47,220 bases of DNA, taken from NCBI GenBank assembly GCA_964514665.1, contig CAZESH010000002.1, positions 1 through 47,220 of the forward strand, in the 5' to 3' direction. This DNA comes from CAZESH01 sp964514665. GTDB taxonomy: Bacteria > Bacillota > Bacilli > Paenibacillales > KCTC-25726. The position numbers were made by a program, and so were the translations under genes. Below, piece after piece: positions 1 through 7,391 of this stretch (positions are counted from its first letter, which is position 1; each line of letters starts with the position of its first letter). The notes beneath the pieces were generated by a model that was given only the letters and a program-made list of their open reading frames with translations, was not told where the DNA came from and did not search any database.

Positions 1-1
1 C

Positions 2-223
2 AACCATGCGATCGTGGATGAGTTGAGACCTTTGGCTGAATCCAAGGGCTGGACACTGGCCCAGTTTGCTCTGGCCTGGGTGCTCAACAATCCGGTTGTA
101 AGCTCGGCGATTCTCGGCGCTTCCAGGCCTGAGCAGGTCGAGGATGCGGTAAAATATGCGGATCAACGGTTGTCCAAGGAAGAGCTTGCCGAAGTGAATC
201 GAATTTGCGGAATGGCACAATAA
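2..223 (+). CDS. Aldo/keto reductase, C-terminal part (cut by window edge)
   Basis: The reading frame enters from the left edge and ends at TAA 221-223, so only the last 73 or so residues are visible. They match the C-terminus of the aldo/keto reductase superfamily: a helix with ALAWVLNNP, then the NADP-binding SSAILGASRPEQVED segment, followed by a LSKEELAEVN tail. Such enzymes are cytosolic (beta/alpha)8 NADPH-dependent carbonyl reductases. The catalytic Asp-Tyr-Lys-His residues lie outside the window, so substrate cannot be guessed. A GTG at 14 is only an internal codon. The next gene starts 14 bases downstream, so the two are probably co-transcribed. Confidence 0.85.
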   Translation, partial: NHAIVDELRPLAESKGWTLAQFALAWVLNNPVVSSAILGASRPEQVEDAVKYADQRLSKEELAEVNRICGMAQ

Positions 224-237
224 GGAGGAACATCCCC

Positions 238-1194
238 ATGCGAACAGTCATCATCGGTGGCAGCGGTCATGTCGGTACCTATCTTGTACCGATGCTGGTA
301 AGAGCCGGTCACGAAGTCATCCACATCAGCCGGGGCGCCAGTGCGCCCTATACGCCTGATCCTGCTTGGGAACAAGTGAGAACAGTGACGATCGATCGTT
401 CCGCCGCAGAAGCAGACGGTACGTTCGGAGAGAAAATCAGGGAACTGAAAGCGGATATCGTCATCGATATGATCTGCTTCACGCTGGAAAGCGCGATGCA
501 GCTGGCCGAGGCTCTGAACGGGAGTGTGCAGCACTTTCTGAGCTGCGGAACGATATGGGTCCATGGACCGGGCGTGCAGGTTCCGGTAACCGAGGAGCAG
601 CCGCGCCGGCCTTTTGGTACATACGGCATAGAAAAGGCCAAGATCGAGGCCTACTTGTTGAGCAAAGCGAGAAGAGAGCAATTTCCCGCAACGGTCCTGC
701 ATCCCGGGCACATAGTGGGGCCGGGATGGGTTCCGTTAAATCCCGCCGGACACTTCAATCCTGAGGTGTTTGCCCGGCTGGCGAAAGAAGAGGAGCTTGT
801 GCTGGCAAATCTCGGCATGGAAACCGTGCATCATGTCCATGCCGAAGACGTGGCGCAAAGCTTTATCAAAGCGATCTCGCATTGGAGCGCCTCCGTGGGG
901 GAAAGCTTTCATGTCGTTTCGCCGCAGGCGGTCAGCTTGAGGGGTTATGCGGAGGAAGCGGCTGCTTGGTTCGGCAAGCAAGCCAATCTTCGCTTTGCAT
1001 CCTGGGAAGATTTCAAGCAATCCGTGTCTGCGGAGGAAGCGCAGGCGGTATGGGATCATATCGCGCACAGCCCCAACTGCAGTATTGAGAAGGCCAGAAA
1101 GGCGATCGATTATCGTCCGCGCTACAGTTCGCTGGAAGCCGTAAGAGAGTCGCTGGACTGGCTGCTGGAAAACGGAAAAATCACAATCTCATAA
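238..1194 (+). CDS. NAD(P)-dependent epimerase/dehydratase (extended SDR)
   Basis: 318-residue soluble oxidoreductase of the extended short-chain dehydrogenase/reductase family. The N-terminal Rossmann glycine motif GGSGHVG is at residues 7-13. The catalytic pair is Tyr129 and Lys133 in YGIEK, and a Ser/Thr-rich strand (SCGTIWVHG) precedes it where the catalytic Ser/Thr sits. The HPGHIVGPGW stretch is typical of sugar-nucleotide epimerase-like SDRs. I chose ATG 238, not upstream codons, because AAGGAGG at 222-228 lies at ideal spacing and the Rossmann strand then starts at residue 3. It follows the aldo/keto reductase by 14 bases, suggesting a two-gene carbonyl or sugar redox operon. The substrate is unknown. 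Confidence 0.85.
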   Translation: MRTVIIGGSGHVGTYLVPMLVRAGHEVIHISRGASAPYTPDPAWEQVRTVTIDRSAAEADGTFGEKIRELKADIVIDMICFTLESAMQLAEALNGSVQHFLSCGTIWVHGPGVQVPVTEEQPRRPFGTYGIEKAKIEAYLLSKARREQFPATVLHPGHIVGPGWVPLNPAGHFNPEVFARLAKEEELVLANLGMETVHHVHAEDVAQSFIKAISHWSASVGESFHVVSPQAVSLRGYAEEAAAWFGKQANLRFASWEDFKQSVSAEEAQAVWDHIAHSPNCSIEKARKAIDYRPRYSSLEAVRESLDWLLENGKITIS

Positions 1195-1348
1195 AGCGCC
1201 GCCCAGGCTTGATGTACCAACAAAACTGTCCGCTAAGAACAGCTTTTTAAAATAAAGGCTATGTTCATTCTTAATGTTGATAGTTGAGTATGAATATAAT
1301 AAAACATATACTTGTGATTATAATAGTAGAGACTGTGGAGTGATTTTT

Positions 1349-1804
1349 TTGGAGATTAAACTGGATGATTTAACCGGATCTGAAGTGGCTGCATTAATCG
1401 GGGAACATCTTCAAAGTATGACGCTTCATTCCCCGCCTGAAAGTATTCATGCCCTAAATCTTGAGGGATTGAAAAAACCGGAAATTACATTCTGGAGTGC
1501 ATGGGAACAAGATGAATTAGTTGGTTGCGGGGCACTTAAGGAACTTGATGGTCAACATGGAGAGATTAAATCAATGCGAACTTCTTCATCCCATCTAAGA
1601 AAAGGTGTTGCCAAGCGAATCCTTGAACACATCATTGAGGAAGCCAAGCGACGCGGCTATCAGCGGATAAGTTTGGAAACGGGATCAATGGATGCTTTCG
1701 AACCAGCTAGAAGACTTTATGCAAGTTTTGGGTTTAAATATTGTAAGCCGTTTTCGGACTACATGGAAGACCCCAATAGTATATTTATGACAAAGGAATT
1801 ATGA
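1349..1804 (+). CDS. GNAT family N-acetyltransferase (YsnE-like)
   Basis: 151-residue GNAT protein. GEIKSMRTSSSHLRKGVAK holds the acetyl-CoA binding motif A (R/Q-x-x-G-x-G/A variant, here RKGVAK), and a C-terminal YASFGFKYC segment is the usual motif B. The sequence closely resembles what I remember of Bacillus YsnE, including LDDLTG at the start and SPPESIHAL, and YsnE has been linked to indole-acetate formation in some bacilli; that role is family knowledge, not shown here. I chose TTG 1349 because GGAG at 1337-1340 is well spaced and the protein then begins as in homologues. An upstream start at 1274 would add an unlikely tail. The gene is visibly more AT-rich than its neighbours. Confidence 0.8.
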   Translation: MEIKLDDLTGSEVAALIGEHLQSMTLHSPPESIHALNLEGLKKPEITFWSAWEQDELVGCGALKELDGQHGEIKSMRTSSSHLRKGVAKRILEHIIEEAKRRGYQRISLETGSMDAFEPARRLYASFGFKYCKPFSDYMEDPNSIFMTKEL

Positions 1805-1819
1805 AAATCAACAATAAAC

Positions 1820-1847
1820 AAAAAAAGAGCCTTTAAAAAAAAGGCTC
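1820..1847 (-). terminator. Rho-independent terminator of the marR-emrAB operon
   Basis: An 8-bp stem (GAGCCTTT at 1827-1834 with AAAGGCTC at 1840-1847) is flanked by an A-run at 1820-1826, which reads as a U-tract on the minus strand. It lies 65 bases beyond the stop of the minus-strand efflux operon. There is no T-run on the plus side, so it would stop the GNAT gene poorly. Confidence 0.75.
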
Positions 1848-1911
1848 AATGAGTTAAACGGCACAAGCATCAGAGCTTGACTATATTTTTCAATGGGTTA
1901 TTCAGCTTATA

Positions 1912-3825
1912 TCAAGATTCGGTTAAAGCTGAAGGCGCAATATCCTTTGTTTGCGGAGACTCCTGCGGATTTTTCTTTCGCGGAGTACGCTCCGGGCGAT
2001 GCGCTCTGCGGATAAAGAAGGACAGTACCAGCGCAACCGCGGCGATCCAAGTTGCGACGATAAAGGAATCATTAATTCCGCTAATCACCGCTTCCTTGGC
2101 GGCAATACCGTAAAGCATTTGCGACGCTACTGCGGATCCGGCCTGAGCTGGAAGCCCCAAAGTTGATGACAGCATGGAGGAAATACCGCCTACCTGTGCG
2201 GACAGGTTCTCATTGGTCTGGACAAGCACATTCTGATAATTTCCCAGATGAAACGCTGTGCGACTTGTCATTATGGTAACCAGCAATGCGGTTCCGAGCG
2301 ATCCGGCAATCTGCCGCATCGTATTGGCCATTGCCGTTCCATGGCTGTTCAGACGGCTCGGCAGTTGATTCAGTCCCTCCGTCATGATCGGCATCATTAA
2401 CAACGACATGCCAAGCATTCGCATGGAATAAAGCAGCAGGATGTGATTATAGGTTGTCGCATCCGTAAGCTTGGTAAACTCCCAAGTGGTTAATACCGTG
2501 ATCAGCAGTCCGGATACTGCCAGCCATCTGGCCCCAATGCGGTCAAAAATCGCCCCCGCAATCGGCGACATGATCCCCATCAGCAAGGCTCCCGGGAGCA
2601 GCAGCAAACCGGATTGCAGCGGTGAGAAGCCGCGAATGCTCTGCAGGTAGATGGGCAGCAAAATCATGGCGGCGAACATGGCCATGGTGACTACTGCGCT
2701 GACGATCGTCGTCAAGGAAAAAATACCGTATTTGAAAACCCTGAGTTCAAGCATCGGCCGCTCGACCGTAAGCTCCCGCCAGAAGAAGAGGATCAGCGAA
2801 ACGATCGAAAGGATTAAGGAGATTATGACTTCACCGCTTTGCCAGCCGTTGCTGCCGGCCTGGCTGAAGGCATAGAGCAGGCCTCCGAATCCGATGGTGG
2901 AGAAAACCACGCCCCAAAGATCGAATTTGGGGTTGGTCAGTTTCAAAACATTTTTAAGCCAAGCCAAAGCAATGATAATGTCGATTACGGCTAATGGAAG
3001 GACGATAAAAAACAGCCATCTCCAGTTGTAATTCTCCACCAACCATCCGGACAGAGTTGGACCGATTGCCGGTGCGAAGATGATGGCCAGACCCATCGTT
3101 CCCATAGCTTTGCCTCTTTGCTCTGGCGGAAAAATAGTCAAAAACACATTCATCATCAATGGCATGATGATTCCCGCGCCCACCGCCTGAATCAAACGAC
3201 CGACAAGCAGTATGGAAAAGCTGGGGGAGACGCCGGAAACCAATGAACCTACACCGAAGAACAGCATGGCGATGATGAAGAGATTTTTCGTCGGAATTTT
3301 TTCCACAAGATAAGCGCTGATTGGAATCAGCACCCCGTTTACCAGCATATAGCCGGTAACCAGCCACTGCACCGTATTGGCCGAGACATTGAGAGCGAGC
3401 ATGATGTGAGGCAGCGCAACATTGATCAAGGTTTGATTCAAAATGGTTACAAATGCGCCGATCAGCAGCACCGCCATGATCTGTCCGGGTTTAAACGGCT
3501 TGACAGGTTGAGGATTGTGTGGATCATCGGGCGGCTTGGAATCGGTGTTTGTTTCCCGCTTTCTTCTCCGCGACAAGCTGACCTCTTCCTTGTTATCCTG
3601 TGCAGACAGACGAATCCGGGGCTTTTCCGGAATAATTGGAATAAAGGACGGATCAGTGGATGGGTCTTTACGATGTTCCGGTTCGGTATCCGCAAATTTC
3701 GCTGACGCCGATTCAAAGACGGATTCTTTTTCGTTTGTTTTTTGCGATTTTCTTCTTGATAGAACATTGACCCCCGCCAATACAAGCAGAGAAAATACGA
3801 TGTAACCTGCGACGAAGGTTGACAT
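1912..3825 (-). CDS. DHA2-type MFS multidrug transporter with long N-terminal extension (EmrB-like)
   Basis: 637-residue proton-driven drug exporter of the 14-helix EmrB/QacA group. From residue ~115 it is a standard transporter: TLINVALPHI in helix 1, then QWLVTGYMLV, GRLIQAVGAG (motif A/C area) and APAIGPTLSGWLV, the antiporter motif C. Family members are usually about 480-520 residues. Here the first ~115 residues add an N-terminal hydrophobic segment (about 4-22) and a charged, proline-rich linker before helix 1. The C-terminus is basic. It begins 15 bases after the membrane-fusion gene and shares its operon and a MarR repressor, so EmrA and EmrB probably form a pump pair. Substrate unknown; probably lipophilic drugs or host compounds. 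Confidence 0.9.
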   Translation of the reverse strand: MSTFVAGYIVFSLLVLAGVNVLSRRKSQKTNEKESVFESASAKFADTEPEHRKDPSTDPSFIPIIPEKPRIRLSAQDNKEEVSLSRRRKRETNTDSKPPDDPHNPQPVKPFKPGQIMAVLLIGAFVTILNQTLINVALPHIMLALNVSANTVQWLVTGYMLVNGVLIPISAYLVEKIPTKNLFIIAMLFFGVGSLVSGVSPSFSILLVGRLIQAVGAGIIMPLMMNVFLTIFPPEQRGKAMGTMGLAIIFAPAIGPTLSGWLVENYNWRWLFFIVLPLAVIDIIIALAWLKNVLKLTNPKFDLWGVVFSTIGFGGLLYAFSQAGSNGWQSGEVIISLILSIVSLILFFWRELTVERPMLELRVFKYGIFSLTTIVSAVVTMAMFAAMILLPIYLQSIRGFSPLQSGLLLLPGALLMGIMSPIAGAIFDRIGARWLAVSGLLITVLTTWEFTKLTDATTYNHILLLYSMRMLGMSLLMMPIMTEGLNQLPSRLNSHGTAMANTMRQIAGSLGTALLVTIMTSRTAFHLGNYQNVLVQTNENLSAQVGGISSMLSSTLGLPAQAGSAVASQMLYGIAAKEAVISGINDSFIVATWIAAVALVLSFFIRRAHRPERTPRKKNPQESPQTKDIAPSALTES

Positions 3826-3840
3826 TGGCCATCACCGTCC

Positions 3841-4521
3841 TTATTTATGGATTCGCACCGATACATTCATCCCTGGAACCAGATTTAATCCTCTATTGCC
3901 GTCAATGCTGATGGATACCGGAATCACCTGAGTGACCTTGGTATAATTGCCCGAGCTGTTGGAGCTGGGCAGGATGGAGAAGGTGCTTGCCGTATAAAGC
4001 CCGATTTGCGTGATCCGGCCGTTCAATGTCGTATCGGGATATGCATCTGCATAAATATCGACATAATCTCCCTTGCTTATATCGTTGAGATTGGTTTCTT
4101 TAATATTTGCCGTTACCCACATATGTTCCAGATCATAAGCGTGCGCCAGCGGAAAAGCCGGAGAGGTGTAGGCATTCACCACGACATTTTGTTCAACGAT
4201 CGTACCGTCTTGGGGAATGGTAATATCCATATTGCGAAAAGGCGATGCGTTGGCATCTGCCGCGGCTGCCGGATTCGCGACCTGAACCGTACCCAATACA
4301 TCGCCGGCTCTATACTTTTTTCCCACTACTCCGTTCCATGCCGTGATTTTGCCGGCTGCGGGAGCGGAAATTGCAATGGCTTGGCCTTGAATTTGGGCAT
4401 TGTCCGTTTTCAGATAATTTATATTTTGATTGTAGAAATAATATCCGGTGAATCCTCCTCCGACCAAAACGATGAGAACTAGTAAATTCAATAAAAACAA
4501 TTTTCTGAAGCTGCTGTTCAT
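3841..4521 (-). CDS. Short HlyD/EmrA-type membrane fusion protein
   Basis: 226-residue periplasmic-adaptor-type protein anchored by one N-terminal helix (residues ~9-30). NAQIQGQAIAISAPAAGKI and TIPQDGTIVEQNV are the two lipoyl half-motifs, followed by a beta-barrel region (VTANIKETNLNDI, GDYVDIYADAYP) and a C-terminal VPGMNVSVRI strand. EmrA of Gram-negatives is about 390 residues with a long coiled-coil hairpin between the lipoyl halves; here only some 30 residues separate them, so the hairpin is absent. It probably assists the EmrB-like pump within the Gram-positive envelope. Its ATG overlaps the marR stop in an ATGA, so translation is coupled. Confidence 0.85.
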   Translation of the reverse strand: MNSSFRKLFLLNLLVLIVLVGGGFTGYYFYNQNINYLKTDNAQIQGQAIAISAPAAGKITAWNGVVGKKYRAGDVLGTVQVANPAAAADANASPFRNMDITIPQDGTIVEQNVVVNAYTSPAFPLAHAYDLEHMWVTANIKETNLNDISKGDYVDIYADAYPDTTLNGRITQIGLYTASTFSILPSSNSSGNYTKVTQVIPVSISIDGNRGLNLVPGMNVSVRIHK

Positions 4522-4976
4522 CGTAAATCCTCCTTATCCGATTCCTCTAATTTGTTTAAAATCAGCTTGTGAATCCGGGTGAGCTCGGCAATTTCCCGCT
4601 GCGGGATTTCTGCAAGCCGGGACATCTTCTTGATGATTGCCGAACCGTTTAATACATGATCGACCTTTGCCTGGCCTTCCGTCTTCAAGCGAAGCACGAT
4701 GGTTCTGCGATCCTCCGGGCTGCGTTCCCTTAGCAACAGATCGGAAGCGACCAAGCGGTCGATCACGCCGCTGATCGTACTGTTGGTCATCTGCAGCTTT
4801 TCCGATAATTCGCCAAGACTGATTTCGGGGTGCAGGGAAACAATTAGCAGCACCATCAATTGAAGCGGTGTAAGATCATGGACAACCGCTTCTTCGCGCA
4901 GTATCCTCAGAAACTCTCTGTGTACTTCGCGAAAAGATTGAATAATCGGGCGCAGGGCATTGATTAAATCAAGCAT
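4518..4976 (-). CDS. MarR family transcriptional regulator
   Basis: 152-residue winged-helix repressor. The DNA-binding core shows LGELSEKLQMTNSTISGVIDRL (recognition helix) and the wing RSPEDRRTIVLRLKTEG, the canonical MarR D-R-R signature. I chose ATG 4976 rather than 4991 because GGAGG at 4981-4985 (minus strand) is positioned for 4976. It is first in the operon with emrA (4-base overlap) and emrB. Two perfect 12-bp palindromes lie in its promoter, so it very likely represses its own operon until a ligand binds. MarR proteins bind such palindromes as dimers. Confidence 0.92.
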   Translation of the reverse strand: MLDLINALRPIIQSFREVHREFLRILREEAVVHDLTPLQLMVLLIVSLHPEISLGELSEKLQMTNSTISGVIDRLVASDLLLRERSPEDRRTIVLRLKTEGQAKVDHVLNGSAIIKKMSRLAEIPQREIAELTRIHKLILNKLEESDKEDLR

Positions 4977-5006
4977 GGGTCCCTCCATCATTTCGTACTC
5001 TAATAT

Positions 5007-5018
5007 TTCGTATACGAA
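5007..5018. promoter_or_regulatory. 12-bp palindrome, candidate MarR operator downstream of the promoter
   Basis: TTCGTATACGAA is a perfect palindrome. On the minus strand it lies about 14-25 bases after the -10 element of the marR promoter, that is in the early transcribed region, where a bound repressor would block elongation or open-complex formation. Confidence 0.6.
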
Positions 5019-5027
5019 TTAACACGA

Positions 5028-5039
5028 TCTAATATTAGA
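5028..5039. promoter_or_regulatory. 12-bp palindrome overlapping the -10, candidate MarR operator
   Basis: TCTAATATTAGA is a perfect palindrome covering the -10 element (TAATAT) of the minus-strand marR promoter. A related half, TCTAATATT, recurs at 4999-5007. Overlap with the -10 is the usual site of MarR autorepression. Confidence 0.6.
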
Positions 5040-5060
5040 CTTATTCTTGCTGATATTCAA
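5032..5060 (-). promoter_or_regulatory. Sigma-A promoter of the marR-emrA-emrB operon
   Basis: On the minus strand TTGAAT (5060-5055) and TAATAT (5037-5032) are separated by exactly 17 bases, a good vegetative promoter, about 55 bases upstream of the marR start. Confidence 0.65.
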
Positions 5061-5082
5061 ACGGGAAATGGGCTATATTTTA

Positions 5083-5265
5083 TTATTTTTTGGGATTTGA
5101 TGCTTTTTTACGCAATAGTTCAGCAGTTCTCTGCTTTTTACTGAATTTATAATCGTCTTTCATTTGAATTTTGGAAAGCAATGGATTATCCTGATTGGGG
5201 AATGGTCCGTAAAAGGTTCGCGGATCGAAGCCTGGAAAATCAAACTGCGGAGGAGACAATGACAA
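5083..5265 (-). CDS. Possible 60-residue small protein antisense to the CPBP gene start
   Basis: Open frame ending KKQRTAELLRKKASNPKK with a Pro/Phe-rich start (FDFPGFDPRTFYGPFP). The basic tail and the aromatic, proline-rich head look protein-like and the frame fills an otherwise empty 100-base gap. Against it: the only usable start is a TTG without a ribosome binding site, and its first residues lie antisense to the ribosome binding site of the CPBP protease gene. I do not recognise the family. It could be a real small gene with a truncated 5' end or a chance frame. Confidence 0.3.
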   Translation of the reverse strand: MSLSPPQFDFPGFDPRTFYGPFPNQDNPLLSKIQMKDDYKFSKKQRTAELLRKKASNPKK

Positions 5266-6170
5266 AAAAATTCAAAGCCAGCTTAAGTATAATCGGCCGA
5301 ATCCTGCTCTTGTTTGTGTTTGCTTTTCTTTTAACTCTCTTGTTCACCGTTCCGATCATCATCGCGCTTTTGGCAAACGGAAAACTTTCATTGACCGGAC
5401 TTGCAGCTGGCCGGGAGTTAATGAACAATCCCGTTTTTTTCTATGGGGCAACCCTAACCCAGGCACTTGGTTTTATCGCCGCCGTGATTCTCATGAGGGT
5501 GCTTTTCGAGAGGAAAAGCAGTTGGCGGCTCGGTTGGCGCCAGGTACATCCGGGAAAAATGCTGGGTTTGGGGCTGATTATCGGAATCGCAATGATAACG
5601 GTCAGCTTTTTGGGCATTTGGCTGATGGGGGCGCTTGATGTCCGGGCAGTTTCGCCCAAACCGGGATTGATCAAGGATCTGCTGCTGTCGGCAGTGATGT
5701 TCACGTTCGTGGCAATCAATGAAGAATTAATCGCCAGGGGCTATATTCAGGGTTTGGTTACCAGCAAGTTTGGCGCAGTCACGGGAATTATTGTTTCATC
5801 CTTGCTGTTTGCGCTTCTTCACAGTGCGAATCACGCGGTTTTCCAAAATCCTCTGCCGATGATCAATCTGCTGCTTGCGGGCTTGCTTTTTGCCGTTAGC
5901 CGCAGGAGAACGGGAGGCTTGTGGATGCCGATCGGGATTCATTTTGCATGGAATTTCTTTCAGGGGAACATATACGGATTTGCCGTTTCGGGAATGAAGG
6001 TGGAATCCCTGCTTACGAGCAGTCCGAAGGGAGCGGAATGGCTTTCAGGCGGTTCGTTCGGAGCGGAGGGCAGTCTCGTATCGGTCCTTGTACTGGCACT
6101 GATGCTCGTGATTATAATGAGATGGATTCCGGATCATAGCGGGGTCAACCGGGCTGCAGCGCTTTTATAA
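5259..6170 (+). CDS. CPBP family intramembrane glutamic protease (Abi/CAAX)
   Basis: 303-residue polytopic membrane protein. The three family motifs are present: EEXXXR as Glu155-Glu156 with Arg160, FXXXH with His188, and HXXXN with His228 and Asn232, embedded in hydrophobic helices. These form the glutamate/His active site of Rce1-like intramembrane proteases, which in Firmicutes act in bacteriocin immunity, peptide processing or envelope signalling. ATG 5259 was chosen because GGAGGAG precedes it at ideal distance; an upstream ATG at 5181 lacks one. It is convergent with gluQ and the two coding regions overlap by 26 bases. No partner peptide gene is visible, so the substrate is unknown. Confidence 0.85.
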   Translation: MTKKFKASLSIIGRILLLFVFAFLLTLLFTVPIIIALLANGKLSLTGLAAGRELMNNPVFFYGATLTQALGFIAAVILMRVLFERKSSWRLGWRQVHPGKMLGLGLIIGIAMITVSFLGIWLMGALDVRAVSPKPGLIKDLLLSAVMFTFVAINEELIARGYIQGLVTSKFGAVTGIIVSSLLFALLHSANHAVFQNPLPMINLLLAGLLFAVSRRRTGGLWMPIGIHFAWNFFQGNIYGFAVSGMKVESLLTSSPKGAEWLSGGSFGAEGSLVSVLVLALMLVIIMRWIPDHSGVNRAAALL

Positions 6171-7110
6171 ACAGGCCATGCTTCAATATGACCGGCTCGC
6201 GGGGCAATGCGGAGCATTCAAAATGTGCGATCAGCTCGCGGGCCTGCATAGGCTCGAGACGATCATTCATGCCTGCTAAATAGGCGAAAAGCCCGATTAT
6301 TTTTTGCGGGCGAACGCCAGCTTCCCGCAAGGAACGGATGTTCAGCGAAGCGTTTCGTTTTGAGAGCCGGCTTCCGTCGTCATTGCAGATCAGCGGAACG
6401 TGGGCAAATTGCGGCGCCTTCAGTCCCAAAGCTTCATAAAGGAGAAGCTGACGCGGTGTGGAATCGAGCAGATCGCCACCTCTCCATACATCGGTAATGT
6501 GCATGTCGGCATCGTCCAAAACAACTGCCAATTGATAGGCGATAACGCCATCGGCCCGCTTTACCACAAAATCCCCGCCTGTCCCCGGGGCATAGCTCTG
6601 TCGTCCGGCAAGCAGGTCTGTAAAATGAAGCTCGGTTTGCGGCAGCCTGAAACGGAAGGAAGGAGCTTTCACGGCTGCTTTTTGCGCTCTTTGTTCCGCG
6701 GTGAGACTACTGCAAGTTCCCGGATAAGATGGGCCTTCCGAGGCCAACCCGTGCGGCGCGCTGGCAATTTTCAGCAACTCCGCGCGGCTGCAATAGCAGG
6801 GGTAGAGCCGAGATTGGTTTAATAGACGTTTAAACGCCTCTTCATATCGGGAAATTCTGGCGCTTTGCACATAAGGCCCGTAGGGGCCGCCGACATCAGG
6901 GCCTTCATCCCAATCCAAACCCAGCCAGCTCAAATCCTTGAGGATCAAGTCGGCGAACGCCTTGCGCGACCTCGCCTGATCGATATCCTCGATGCGCAGC
7001 ACAAATTGTCCTTGCGCACTGCGTACCTGCAGCCAGCATAAAAGTGCAGTCCAAGCGTTTCCTATATGAATCGGTCCTGAAGGAGTAGGAGCAAATCGTC
7101 CGCGTTTCAT
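6145..7110 (-). CDS. gluQ: Glutamyl-Q tRNA(Asp) synthetase
   Basis: 321-residue truncated paralogue of glutamyl-tRNA synthetase lacking the anticodon-binding half. It attaches glutamate to the queuine ring at position 34 of tRNA-Asp. Visible: RFAPTPSGPIHIG with the HIGH-type motif at 15-18, the KMSKS-like RLSKRN near residue 240, and the zinc site Cys105-x-Cys107 ... Tyr129-x3-Cys133, which matches the ligand pattern known for Escherichia coli YadB. ATG 7110 was chosen because AGGTGA precedes it and the conserved N-terminus then begins at once; 7167 would add 19 unlikely residues. A tRNA-Asp gene lies upstream on the same strand. The 3' end overlaps the convergent CPBP gene by 26 bases. Confidence 0.93.
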   Translation of the reverse strand: MKRGRFAPTPSGPIHIGNAWTALLCWLQVRSAQGQFVLRIEDIDQARSRKAFADLILKDLSWLGLDWDEGPDVGGPYGPYVQSARISRYEEAFKRLLNQSRLYPCYCSRAELLKIASAPHGLASEGPSYPGTCSSLTAEQRAQKAAVKAPSFRFRLPQTELHFTDLLAGRQSYAPGTGGDFVVKRADGVIAYQLAVVLDDADMHITDVWRGGDLLDSTPRQLLLYEALGLKAPQFAHVPLICNDDGSRLSKRNASLNIRSLREAGVRPQKIIGLFAYLAGMNDRLEPMQARELIAHFECSALPREPVILKHGLFIKALQPG

Positions 7111-7186
7111 TTGCCGTTCACCTGCTTTTCTTGCAAGATCATAGCCATATTGTAGCAAATCCGACAAACTGCAGCCATACCGGCAT

Positions 7187-7214
7187 AAAAAAAGAGACTG
7201 GATACTTCCAGCTC
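7187..7214 (-). terminator. Terminator after tRNA-Asp
   Basis: On the minus strand a hairpin GAG-CTGGA-AGTA-TCCAG-T-CTC with one bulged base is followed by seven Ts (7193-7187). It lies between the tRNA and gluQ, so gluQ would be reached only by read-through or from its own promoter. Confidence 0.7.
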
Positions 7215-7240
7215 TTGGCTTGATCTTCTTTTAAATTAAA

Positions 7241-7317
7241 TGGCGGAGCTGACGGGATTCGAACCCGCGGTCTCCTGCGTGACAGGCAGGCATGTTGGGC
7301 CACTACACCACAGCTCC
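7241..7317 (-). tRNA. tRNA-Asp (anticodon GTC)
   Basis: 77-nt cloverleaf with encoded CCA. The acceptor pairs GGAGCTG with CAGCTCC, the discriminator is G73 (identity base for Asp), the anticodon arm CTGCC-TGTCACG-CAGG carries GTC, and the T arm has GGTTCGAATCC. The D arm has GTGGTGTAGTGGCCC. GTC is the anticodon that receives queuosine at its first position, the substrate site for the neighbouring GluQ. It has its own promoter and terminator. Confidence 0.95.
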
Positions 7318-7337
7318 GCGTAACAAACACAAGCAGT

Positions 7338-7367
7338 ATCATATCACGATGGGACCAGTAGAAGCAA
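7338..7367 (-). promoter_or_regulatory. Promoter of tRNA-Asp
   Basis: On the minus strand TTGCTT (7367-7362) and TATGAT (7343-7338) are 18 bases apart, placing transcription start about 13-15 bases before the tRNA 5' end. Confidence 0.65.
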
Positions 7368-7391
7368 CCCCTTCTCAGAAAAAAATGTCGA

